Positions 1-6,536 of a stretch of DNA of 6,764 nucleotides are shown piece by piece. A model generated the notes under the pieces. That model saw only the letters and a program-made list of their open reading frames with translations, had not been told where the DNA came from and made no database searches. Numbering within the stretch: the first letter of the stretch is position 1; each line of letters opens with the position of its first letter. The position numbers and the translations under genes are program-made. This stretch comes from an uncultured Clostridia bacterium (lineage in GTDB: Bacteria; Bacillota; Clostridia; Oscillospirales; Ruminococcaceae): contig CAMDZU010000073.1 of NCBI GenBank assembly GCA_945910715.1, positions 1 through 6,764 of the forward strand, in the 5' to 3' direction.

Positions 1-1629
1 CGCTCTGATAAACGAGGTATCGAAAGACGCATTATGCGCAACAAGAGGCGCATTGCCACAGAAAGCAATGAACTTTTCAAGGGCTTCCCTCTCTGATGGT
101 GCGTCCCCAACCATTTCGTCCGTAATTCCCGTAAGCTCGGTAATGTTTTCGGGAATGGGCTTTTCGGGATTGACAAAAGTGCAGAATTCCTCAACCGCTT
201 CAAGGTTGCGAAGCTTTACAGCGCCTATTTCGGTAATGCGCTCTGTGTTGTGAGAAAGACCCGTTGTTTCTATGTCGAAAATGATAATATCCTGATTTAT
301 GGAGCGGTTAGTGCAGCCCTCAATCAGGGATTCGCCGTCGTTTACGAAATATGCCTCCATTCCGTAAATAACCTTGAAATCGGAATCGGGATTGCTTTTC
401 TTGATTTTGTCCCACGTGTTCATTGCTTCGGGGTAAGCCTGAACATTGCCGTGGTCGGTAATGGCAACCGCCTTGTGCCCCCACTTGAACGCCTGATTAA
501 CAAGGTCGGCAGGGGGTGTAACAGCGTCCATATCAGACATATTTGTATGGAGGTGAAGCTCAACACGCTTTTCGGGGGCGTTGTCCTTTTTGGGAGAGGT
601 TTTTACTAACATAATGGACTTGGGCTCTACAAGAATACACTTTTCAAAGCTATCGAACTTAGCCGAGCCGTTAATCAGAATGGAAATACCCGTCTTGATG
701 AACTTGAAGCTGTCCGCCTTATCCGTTCTGGTGAAAATCTTCATTATCTGTGAAGATGTAAGGTCGGTAAAGCTAACCATAAAAATGGTAAATTCATCAT
801 TCTTTATGGTTTTTGACTCAACGTTGAACACCTCGCCCCACAATGTAACGTCGTCCATATCGCTGGTTAAATCAGCCATATCCATAGGCGGCTCGTTTAT
901 AGGCTTGCCCATATAAAGGTCGGCTTCATCGCTGAATTTGCTTGAGCTGAACATAAGCTTCATATTCTGGGGCGCTTTAAGGACCTCGGGACCTCTTGAA
1001 AAGGTCTTTTTCCTCGGTGCATTGTCAGGTTGTCCGCCGTAAGGTGTATAGCTGCCGCCCTGAAATTCACGCTGGGGCTTCTGCTCGGGAGGAGGCGTTC
1101 TGCCGATAACAACGGTGGTTTTTGGCATTTCCGCCTTTAACTTCTTTTCGTGCTCCTCAATGGTATTTTCGGTAAGTCCCGTAAACTCAATATTGATATT
1201 TACTCCGAAAATTCCCTTTGCGTATTTGGCAATTTCCTTGTCGATTTTTTCCCCCAGAAGCAAATCTCTGCCGCCGTTATTCAGCACAATTTCGTATGTA
1301 TCTCCGTTCCGGTTTATGGAACAGCCGTCCATAAAGCCGTTTATAACGCCGAATTTTTCACGGAGCAGCTTTACAATGTCGATTATGTAATCCGAGGTAA
1401 AAAGCTCCGTGGGATATTTGGGGTAAATGCTTACAGAGCGCAATCCAAGCAGCCGCTTTATTTTAGCTGAGGTTTCAATAAGCACGTCTGCGCTGATAAG
1501 CTCCTCCGATTCAAGCTGAAATAAAATGCTGTTTTCCTTTTCGTTATGTATAAGCTGTGGGATACTTGCGTTTCCCACCTTTTCGTCCAACTCCAAGCTG
1601 CTGAATAAATTTTTCAGTATAGCCGCCAT
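1..1629 (-). CDS. polC: DNA polymerase III PolC-type alpha subunit, N-terminal part (3' end outside window)
   Basis: This is the replicative DNA polymerase of low-GC Gram-positives, a cytoplasmic replisome enzyme carrying its own 3'-5' proofreading exonuclease. The frame is open for 543 codons from ATG 1629 to the window edge; family members are about 1,430-1,450 aa, so roughly the first 38% is present. Residues 1-150 match the variable PolC N-terminal region. Residues 165-215 form a Pro/Gly/Gln-rich linker. An OB-fold-like stretch lies around 258-345 (begins near TLWGEVF). The PHP domain starts with HLHTN (His359, His361) and ITDHG (390-394). After YGMEAYF (422-428) it is interrupted by a DnaQ-type exonuclease with DIETTG (452-457, Exo I) and HNASFD (532-537, Exo II). 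An exonuclease nested inside PHP is diagnostic of PolC rather than DnaE. The start is supported by GGAAGGA (1643-1637), 7 nt upstream. It lies 15 nt after ispG. Exo III, the rest of PHP and the polymerase core lie outside the window. Confidence 0.97.
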   Translation of the reverse strand, partial: MAAILKNLFSSLELDEKVGNASIPQLIHNEKENSILFQLESEELISADVLIETSAKIKRLLGLRSVSIYPKYPTELFTSDYIIDIVKLLREKFGVINGFMDGCSINRNGDTYEIVLNNGGRDLLLGEKIDKEIAKYAKGIFGVNINIEFTGLTENTIEEHEKKLKAEMPKTTVVIGRTPPPEQKPQREFQGGSYTPYGGQPDNAPRKKTFSRGPEVLKAPQNMKLMFSSSKFSDEADLYMGKPINEPPMDMADLTSDMDDVTLWGEVFNVESKTIKNDEFTIFMVSFTDLTSSQIMKIFTRTDKADSFKFIKTGISILINGSAKFDSFEKCILVEPKSIMLVKTSPKKDNAPEKRVELHLHTNMSDMDAVTPPADLVNQAFKWGHKAVAITDHGNVQAYPEAMNTWDKIKKSNPDSDFKVIYGMEAYFVNDGESLIEGCTNRSINQDIIIFDIETTGLSHNTERITEIGAVKLRNLEAVEEFCTFVNPEKPIPENITELTGITDEMVGDAPSEREALEKFIAFCGNAPLVAHNASFDTSFIRA

Positions 1630-1644
1630 TTGTTATTCCTTCCG

Positions 1645-2679
1645 TTATAGCTTTTCAAGCTCCGTCAGAAGCTCGCCCAACAATTGCTCCTCGGGAACTT
1701 TTTTGATTATCTCGCCTTTTTTGAAAATAAGTCCCTGTCCGTCGCCGCCTGCAATGCCGATGTCCGCTTCACGGGCTTCGCCGGGACCGTTTACTATACA
1801 GCCCATAACCGCAATTTTTACCTTTTTCTTGATATGTCGGGTTGCGTTTTCGACCTGCTCCGCAAGACCTATAAGGTCAATTTTCGTTCTTCCGCAGGTA
1901 GGGCAGGAAACAATTTCCACACCGCTCCCAAGTCCTGCCGCTTTAAGAATATCCTGCGCCGCAATTACCTCGCGGACAGGGTCGGCTGTAAGGGAAACTC
2001 TGATTGTGTCCCCTATTCCGTCGCAGAGCAGCGAGCCTATTCCCATAGCGGACTTGATAATGCCCATTCGCTCCGTGCCTGCTTCCGTTACGCCAACGTG
2101 AAGCGGATAGCCGCATTTTTCCGCAAGCAGACGGTACGCCTTGATTGTCAGCGGAACGCTTGATGATTTTATGGAAATAACAATATCGTCAAAATCAAAC
2201 CTGTTGAGAATTTCAACGTGACCCAGAGCGCTTTCAACAAGGGCTTCGGCGGTGGGAGAGCCGTATTTTTCAAGGAGAGGCTTTTCCAGCGACCCCGAGT
2301 TTACGCCTATTCTTATGGGAATATTGCGCTTTTTGCAGGCGTCAACAACTGCCTTTACCTTTTCGTCGTTGCCGATATTGCCTGGGTTAATGCGTATTTT
2401 ATCAACCTCTGCTTCCGCACAGGCAACGGCAATTCGGTAATCAAAATGAATATCCGCCACAACAGGCACGCTGACCGCATTTTTCAGTGCCTCAATAAGC
2501 TTAACATTGTTCAGAGTCGGAACAGCTGTTCTGATTATTTCGCAGCCTGCCTCTTCAAGTCTTTTCGCTTGTTCAACGTTTCCCTCTATATTATCAGCAG
2601 GCACATTGAGCATTGACTGAATATAAATATGTCCGCCGCCTAATGAAAGACCGCCTACTTTAACCTGTTTTCTGCTCAT
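1645..2679 (-). CDS. ispG: 4-hydroxy-3-methylbut-2-enyl diphosphate synthase (GcpE/IspG)
   Basis: This cytosolic 4Fe-4S enzyme reductively converts methylerythritol cyclodiphosphate (MEcPP) to HMBPP, the penultimate step of the MEP isoprenoid pathway. The protein has 344 aa, the usual size of the short bacterial form without the plant-type insert. The N-terminal TIM-barrel part shows QSMLN (21-25), EEAGCEIIRTAVP (42-54) and ADIHFDYRIA (75-84). The C-terminal cluster-binding part has SCPTCGRT (Cys259, Cys262) and MGCIVNGPGE (Cys294, Glu301), giving the expected three-Cys-plus-Glu ligand set. The ATG at 2679 is fixed by AGGAGG (2690-2685) with a 5-nt spacer. That SD is encoded by the last codons of rseP, and only one base separates the rseP TGA from this ATG, so translation is probably coupled to rseP. 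In B. subtilis ispG is not in this cluster, so its place here points to Clostridia-type gene order. No anomalies are seen. Confidence 0.97.
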   Translation of the reverse strand: MSRKQVKVGGLSLGGGHIYIQSMLNVPADNIEGNVEQAKRLEEAGCEIIRTAVPTLNNVKLIEALKNAVSVPVVADIHFDYRIAVACAEAEVDKIRINPGNIGNDEKVKAVVDACKKRNIPIRIGVNSGSLEKPLLEKYGSPTAEALVESALGHVEILNRFDFDDIVISIKSSSVPLTIKAYRLLAEKCGYPLHVGVTEAGTERMGIIKSAMGIGSLLCDGIGDTIRVSLTADPVREVIAAQDILKAAGLGSGVEIVSCPTCGRTKIDLIGLAEQVENATRHIKKKVKIAVMGCIVNGPGEAREADIGIAGGDGQGLIFKKGEIIKKVPEEQLLGELLTELEKL

Positions 2680-2680
2680 A

Positions 2681-3724
2681 TCAGCCTCCTGTGAAAATCC
2701 GCACTATATCGTTGAAGGTAACTACAATAAACAGCAGGAACAAGGCGCAAAGTCCCACAAAATGCACCATTCCCTCTTTTTCGGGGCTGATTGGCTTGCG
2801 CCGTATGGCTTCAATCAGCAGAAAAACAAATCTTGCGCCGTCCAGAGCAGGAATGGGCAGCAGATTGAAAATACCCACGTTTATTGAAATAAAGGCAATC
2901 ATTAGGAAAAGACTGTTAAGGCTTATTGCCGCCACCTTGCCTATTGAGTCAACTACTCCGATAGGACCCGAAAGGTCGTTGATGCCGTAGGTTCCCTTGA
3001 GAAAATCCAAAAGAGTGATCCATATAAGTCTGCCCTCGGTAAGAGAGGTTTTGAAAGCAGTTTCAATTGTGTTGAAGAAATTAAGGGATTGGGGATAAAC
3101 ATAGAAATCCACAATCATTCCCTTTGTTGCGTCGGGACTCTGATTAAGAGCAAAGGAAACATCATTAAGCTCAACAAGCTGTCCGTTACGCTTTACCACA
3201 AAATCATAGGAAACGCTTTTTGCGTCGTCGGACAATTTGGCAAGTTGATTCTGGAAGCAATAGGAAATATCCATTGAGGTCCATATACTCATACCGTTGA
3301 TTGAAACGATTTCGTCGTTAACCATAAGCTGAGAGTTGGAAACAGCCCCGTCCTTAAATTCAGCAATGGTGGTGGTTGTAATATCGCCGCTTGAAATTAC
3401 CGCAAAAATGCACACAACAAAGCCGAGAATGAGATTCATCACAGCGCCTGCCACAATAACCAGCATTCTCTGCCAGACGGGCTTGTTTCTGAATGAGCGT
3501 GGGTCGTCGCTATCCTCGTCCTCGCCGAGGGAGCAGGAGCCGCCCATTGGAATAAGCTTCAGGCAGTAAACCGTTTCCCTGCCTCTTTTTCTAAGCAAGG
3601 TAGGTCCCATACCGATAGCAAACTCGGAAACCCTCATTCCGAAAGCCTTTGCTACAAAAAAATGACCCAGCTCATGTATCAGAATAATTATGCAGAACGC
3701 AATAATTGCGATAACTATTGACAT
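2681..3724 (-). CDS. rseP: RIP metalloprotease RseP/RasP (site-2 protease family, M50)
   Basis: This polytopic membrane zinc protease cleaves substrates within the bilayer. In B. subtilis the orthologue RasP processes anti-sigma factors and remnant signal peptides; the substrates here cannot be told from the sequence. It has 347 aa. The first membrane segment (about 2-25) contains the HELGH zinc motif at 17-21, with Glu18 as catalytic base. A second segment spans about 88-112. A single PDZ-like domain (about 115-205) includes VNDEIVSINGMSI (135-147). SGPIG lies at 252-256. The third zinc ligand is in NLLPIPALDG (287-296, Asp295) in segment three, and a final hydrophobic helix covers about 318-337. 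One PDZ domain is usual for Firmicutes, unlike the two in E. coli RseP. The ATG at 3724 has AGGAAGGA (3740-3733) with an 8-nt spacer. It lies 26 nt after dxr, and its TGA is one base from the ispG ATG. Confidence 0.96.
   Translation of the reverse strand: MSIVIAIIAFCIIILIHELGHFFVAKAFGMRVSEFAIGMGPTLLRKRGRETVYCLKLIPMGGSCSLGEDEDSDDPRSFRNKPVWQRMLVIVAGAVMNLILGFVVCIFAVISSGDITTTTIAEFKDGAVSNSQLMVNDEIVSINGMSIWTSMDISYCFQNQLAKLSDDAKSVSYDFVVKRNGQLVELNDVSFALNQSPDATKGMIVDFYVYPQSLNFFNTIETAFKTSLTEGRLIWITLLDFLKGTYGINDLSGPIGVVDSIGKVAAISLNSLFLMIAFISINVGIFNLLPIPALDGARFVFLLIEAIRRKPISPEKEGMVHFVGLCALFLLFIVVTFNDIVRIFTGG
2685..2690 (-). promoter_or_regulatory. ispG ribosome binding site inside the rseP coding end
   Basis: AGGAGG on the minus strand lies within the last two Gly codons of rseP and is 5 nt from the ispG ATG (2679). 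The rseP TGA and ispG ATG are one base apart (TGATATG). The arrangement links translation of the two genes. Confidence 0.8.
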
Positions 3725-3750
3725 AGATTAAATCCTTCCTGTAAATTAGT

Positions 3751-4893
3751 TCATTGTTTCAACACAGAATGAACAAACTCTCTTGTAATCTTCTCCGTTT
3801 CAAGGATAATATCAAGGGAAATTTCTTTTGTTTTGTTCACGTTTTCAAGAGCCTGTGAAACAATTTCCCCTATTTCCCAGAACTTTATTTTGTCACGGAG
3901 GAACAAATCAACACAGACCTCATTTGCGCTGTTGAGAATACAGCAGGCGTTTCCGCCCATTAAAACCGCTTTTTTCGCTGCTCCGAGGCATTTGAAGGTT
4001 TGTTCATCTGCCTTGTCAAAGGTGAACGTTCCTGTTTTAAATAAGTCAAGAGCCTTTGACGGCGAGGGATAACGGTGAGGATAAGTCAGCGCAAACTGAA
4101 TTGGCGTTCTCATATCGGGCACGCCAAGCTGTGCAATGACCGAGCCATCCTCGTATTCAACGGCAGAATGTATTACGCTCTGTCTGTGCACGACAATCTG
4201 CACCTGCTCGGGAGCAACGTCAAAAAGCCATACCGCCTCAATAAGCTCCAGACCCTTGTTCATAAGGGTTGCGCTGTCGATTGTTATTTTCTTGCCCATT
4301 GACCAGTTGGGGTGTTTAAGCGCCTGCTCCTTTGTGACGTTTTTAAGCATTTCGGAAGTGTATCCGAAAAACGGTCCTCCCGATGCAGTAAGCAATATTT
4401 TTCTGATTCTGTTCTGTTCGTTGCCCATTAAGCACTGGAAAATTGCGGAATGTTCGCTGTCAATGGGGATTATTTTCACGTTGTTTTTCTTTGCAAGGCT
4501 TGTTACGATTTCACCGCCAACAACAAGAGTTTCCTTATTGGCAAGAGCAAGAGTGTTCCCTGCTTCTATTGCCGCAAGCGTGGGACGAAGTCCTACCATT
4601 CCAACAACGGAATTTACCACCATATCGCAGTTCATCTGTGCCAGCTCACACAGCCCGTTCATTCCCGACAGCACCTTTACGTCCGTATCTGCAAGCCGCA
4701 CCTTCATATCTTTGTTCATATTTTCGTCAAATATGCACACAGCTTCCGGGTGAAACTCTCTCGCCTGCTGTTCAAGCAGCTTGGTGTTGGTGTTGGCGGA
4801 CAATGCCTTTATTTTCATATTATGCAGACGGGCAACGTCTAATGTCTGCGTACCGATTGACCCCGTTGAGCCAAGCAAAACCAAATCTTTCAT
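3751..4893 (-). CDS. dxr: 1-deoxy-D-xylulose 5-phosphate reductoisomerase
   Basis: This cytosolic NADPH- and divalent-metal-dependent enzyme converts DXP to 2-C-methyl-D-erythritol 4-phosphate, the committed MEP-pathway step and the target of fosmidomycin. Its 380 aa are the full family length. The Rossmann NADPH loop is GSTGSIG (8-14). LANKET lies at 117-122. The metal site is IPIDSEH (Asp145, Glu147) plus Glu216 in SATLMNKGLELIEA (207-220). The substrate-binding TASGGPF is at 169-175 and HPNWSMGKKITIDSA at 194-208. The C-terminal helical domain contains NSANEV (321-326). An in-frame TAA lies two codons before the ATG at 4893, and the GSTGSIG motif begins at residue 8, so this start is effectively forced. 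Yet no SD lies directly upstream; the only one is across a hairpin, described separately. rseP follows after 26 nt. Confidence 0.97.
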   Translation of the reverse strand: MKDLVLLGSTGSIGTQTLDVARLHNMKIKALSANTNTKLLEQQAREFHPEAVCIFDENMNKDMKVRLADTDVKVLSGMNGLCELAQMNCDMVVNSVVGMVGLRPTLAAIEAGNTLALANKETLVVGGEIVTSLAKKNNVKIIPIDSEHSAIFQCLMGNEQNRIRKILLTASGGPFFGYTSEMLKNVTKEQALKHPNWSMGKKITIDSATLMNKGLELIEAVWLFDVAPEQVQIVVHRQSVIHSAVEYEDGSVIAQLGVPDMRTPIQFALTYPHRYPSPSKALDLFKTGTFTFDKADEQTFKCLGAAKKAVLMGGNACCILNSANEVCVDLFLRDKIKFWEIGEIVSQALENVNKTKEISLDIILETEKITREFVHSVLKQ

Positions 4894-4901
4894 AAATTAA
4901 A

Positions 4902-4939
4902 ATAATGCCGAGAGATTATCCCGGCATTATAGCCTCCTT
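4902..4939 (-). promoter_or_regulatory. Hairpin-spanned Shine-Dalgarno for dxr (cdsA-dxr intergenic element)
   Basis: On the minus strand AAGGAGG (4939-4933) overlaps the cdsA stop codon. After CT comes an inverted repeat from 4930 to 4902: outer arms ATAATGCCG and CGGCATTAT pair perfectly over 9 bp, extended inwards by G-U, G-C and A-U pairs to 12 bp with a 5-nt loop (TAATC). Then TTTAATTT leads to the dxr ATG at 4893. No SD lies between the hairpin and the ATG. In the linear sequence the SD is 39 nt from the start codon; with the hairpin folded it is about 10 nt away. I infer that the fold brings the SD within ribosome range. A mini-ORF, ATG CCG GGA TAA (4927-4916), sits 5 nt after the same SD and would compete with the folded state. 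A role as weak terminator or RNA-processing site is an alternative. Confidence 0.6.
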
Positions 4940-5786
4940 AAATAATTGCAGTTACAGGCTGATAAATTTTCAGAACAAGATAAACAAAGGGCGCAACGAA
5001 AAGCACGCTGTCAAATCTGTCAAGAACTCCGCCGTGACCGGGGAGAATATGGCCGAAGTCCTTTACCATACATTGACGTTTAAGGATTGACGCCGAGAAA
5101 TCGCCTACAACTCCAAGGACAGAGCAAATCAGCGAAATAACAAACATAAACCATATATTTACGGCAAAATGGTGTGTTCCAGTTGTAAGGTAGTCAATCC
5201 ATTGGTAAGCAAAGCCCATCAGGATTCCGAAAATGCCCGATGTGACAATGCCTCCGAAGAAGCCTTCCCACGACTTTTTTGGGCTGATTGTGGGAGCCAT
5301 TTTGTGCTTTCCGAAGAAAGTGCCGATAAAATACGCTCCTGCGTCGCCTATCCATGCGCTTACAAGAATAAATACTATATAGAATATACCGTGTTCATAA
5401 AAAGTGATTCGTGTGAACACAAGCGAGCCCATTGCAAGAGGAATACAAACCGAAATGAAAGCAACCAGCGCTACCTGCTCAAATTTCACCTTTTCGTGCA
5501 TAAAAATCATTATTATGAACAAAGTAAACAGAAATCCCACGCACATATAAGGAATTTTTTCCCTTACGGGCTGCAAAACAAAGGCAAAAGGAACAAAGGC
5601 AACAAATGCTAAACTGACAATTGTCACGGGAATATTTTTCAGATATTTGGTTGCAACGAAAATTTCGTATGTTGCCAAAGCCGATAACACCGATATTAAC
5701 GCCGTCAAAACATAGACGTTGTCAATATACAGCACAAGTATTCCCAAGGGGATCGCAATTGCGGCTGAAATCAAACGTTTTGCCAT
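4938..5786 (-). CDS. cdsA: phosphatidate cytidylyltransferase (CDP-diglyceride synthase)
   Basis: This integral membrane enzyme condenses CTP with phosphatidic acid to give CDP-diacylglycerol, the precursor of phosphatidylglycerol, cardiolipin and other phospholipids. From ATG 5786 it has 282 aa with roughly eight hydrophobic segments (about 5-21, 24-44, 52-72, 80-97, 104-124, 133-155, 174-194, 210-229). The C-terminal CDS signature is complete: S233-x-x-K236-R237, then K242-D243, then HGG (251-253) and DRFD (256-259). It carries the charged metal- and CTP-binding residues of the family. A TTG at 5792 could add two residues, but AAAGGAA (5800-5794) is only 1 nt from that TTG and 7 nt from ATG 5786, so I choose the ATG. 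It lies 17 nt after uppS. Its TAA (4940-4938) is part of a strong SD whose likely client is dxr. Confidence 0.96.
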   Translation of the reverse strand: MAKRLISAAIAIPLGILVLYIDNVYVLTALISVLSALATYEIFVATKYLKNIPVTIVSLAFVAFVPFAFVLQPVREKIPYMCVGFLFTLFIIMIFMHEKVKFEQVALVAFISVCIPLAMGSLVFTRITFYEHGIFYIVFILVSAWIGDAGAYFIGTFFGKHKMAPTISPKKSWEGFFGGIVTSGIFGILMGFAYQWIDYLTTGTHHFAVNIWFMFVISLICSVLGVVGDFSASILKRQCMVKDFGHILPGHGGVLDRFDSVLFVAPFVYLVLKIYQPVTAII

Positions 5787-5793
5787 AATCAAG

Positions 5794-5800
5794 TTCCTTT
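5794..5800 (-). promoter_or_regulatory. Ribosome binding site deciding the cdsA start
   Basis: AAAGGAA reads on the minus strand just after the uppS stop. It is 7 nt from ATG 5786 but only 1 nt from the alternative TTG 5792, so it favours the ATG start. Confidence 0.7.
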
Positions 5801-5803
5801 GTG

Positions 5804-6520
5804 TTATATTCCGCCAAAGCGGCGGTTTCTGTGGGCGTATTCCTCAAGGGCCTTTTCAAGGTCGGACCTTTTGAAATCGGGCCAGAGCACGTCCATAGAG
5901 ATAAATTCAGCGTAGGCAGCCTGCCATATCAGAAAGTTGGAGGTTCTCATTTCACCGCTGGGACGGATTATAAGGTCAACCTCAGGCAAGCCTTTCGTGT
6001 AGAGGTAATCCTCCACAAGCTTTTCGCTGATATTTTCGGGTGAGATAATGCCCTTTACGGCATCGTCCGCAATTCTGCGTACTGCGTGAACAATTTCGTC
6101 ACGTCCGCCGTAATTCACGGCAATGCACAAAATCATTCCCGTATTGCTTGCGGAAATTTCTTCTGTTTCCTTTATTTTTCTCTGAAGCTCCTCAGAAAAT
6201 ACAGTCATATCGCCTAAAAATAACAATTTTGTATTTTTCTGCGACATTTTTCGTATATCGTCAAGGTAATCGTTGAAAAGCCTCATCAATGCGTCAATCT
6301 CGTCCTTTGGCCTTTTCCAGTTTTCGGTTGAAAAGGCATAGAACGTCACGCACTTTATTCCTAAATCACGGCAGTCGTCAACGCAACGCTTAAAGGTCTT
6401 TGCTCCCTGAGCATGACCTGATTTTCTGGGCAGCCCACGCTTCTGCGCCCACCTGCCGTTTCCGTCCATGATTATTCCCACATGGACGGGCAGTAAGCTT
6501 TTATCTGTCATATACGCCAT
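5804..6520 (-). CDS. uppS: undecaprenyl diphosphate synthase (cis-prenyltransferase)
   Basis: This enzyme adds IPP units in cis to farnesyl diphosphate to make undecaprenyl diphosphate, the lipid carrier for peptidoglycan and other wall glycans. It is cytosolic and acts at the membrane surface. The 238 aa are normal for the family. MDGNGRWA (18-25) holds the catalytic Asp19. FSTENWKRP is at 63-71. The C-terminal signature DLIIRPSGE (182-190) with RTSNFLIWQ (192-200) and AEF (204-206) is complete, and the protein ends in the usual RRFGG. RPSGE is a small variant of the commoner R-T-(S/G)-GE. The ATG at 6520 is 3 nt after the frr TAA and in the same frame. A second ATG at 6511 (235 aa) is possible. 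Neither has a good SD: the nearest purine run, AAGGAA (6544-6539), is 18 nt from ATG 6520. Translation is therefore probably coupled to frr. cdsA follows after 17 nt. Confidence 0.96.
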   Translation of the reverse strand: MAYMTDKSLLPVHVGIIMDGNGRWAQKRGLPRKSGHAQGAKTFKRCVDDCRDLGIKCVTFYAFSTENWKRPKDEIDALMRLFNDYLDDIRKMSQKNTKLLFLGDMTVFSEELQRKIKETEEISASNTGMILCIAVNYGGRDEIVHAVRRIADDAVKGIISPENISEKLVEDYLYTKGLPEVDLIIRPSGEMRTSNFLIWQAAYAEFISMDVLWPDFKRSDLEKALEEYAHRNRRFGGI

Positions 6521-6536
6521 GACTTAAATTGTCATG
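6518..6536 (-). promoter_or_regulatory. Small hairpin over the frr stop and uppS start
   Basis: On the minus strand CATGAC (6536-6531) and GTCATG (6523-6518) are perfect inverted repeats around a 7-nt loop AATTTAA, which contains the frr TAA. The 3' arm includes the uppS ATG, so the fold would hide the start codon. A ribosome finishing frr would open it. This fits termination-dependent translation of uppS, which lacks a close SD. The stem is only 6 bp (a U-G pair could add one), so chance cannot be excluded. Confidence 0.35.

Noticed and set aside
1526..2101. Plus-strand open frame of 191 codons opposite ispG and polC
   Set aside because: It lies antisense to two clearly recognised genes, is rich in Ser, Pro, Phe and Ile as expected of a reverse-frame shadow, and has no recognisable domain.
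4136..4753. Plus-strand open frame of 205 codons opposite dxr
   Set aside because: It is fully antisense to dxr, with Ser/Thr/Cys-rich shadow composition and no motif or supporting context.
4902..4930. Intrinsic terminator between cdsA and dxr
   Set aside because: The stem is followed by TTTAATTT, which is U-rich but interrupted. The base of the stem is A-U only, and dxr starts 8 nt later with its only plausible SD upstream of the hairpin. Termination here would cut off essential genes, so partial attenuation is possible but full termination unlikely.
4926..4954. Internal promoter for dxr from a perfect TATAAT on the minus strand (4931-4926)
   Set aside because: No hexamer resembling TTGACA lies 16-18 nt upstream (TAACTG at 17 nt) and there is no extended -10 TG. 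The TATAAT is explained by the SD spacer and the hairpin arm. Transcription from it would start within the hairpin and lose the SD.
5787..5792. TTG start at 5792 for cdsA
   Set aside because: The SD is only 1 nt from the TTG but 7 nt from the ATG at 5786, and ATG is the stronger start codon.
6509..6526. Possible frr-uppS fusion by stop-codon readthrough, since both share one frame
   Set aside because: A shared frame with a 3-nt gap has a one-in-three chance. TAA is a strong stop, there is no readthrough signal, and both proteins have normal ends.
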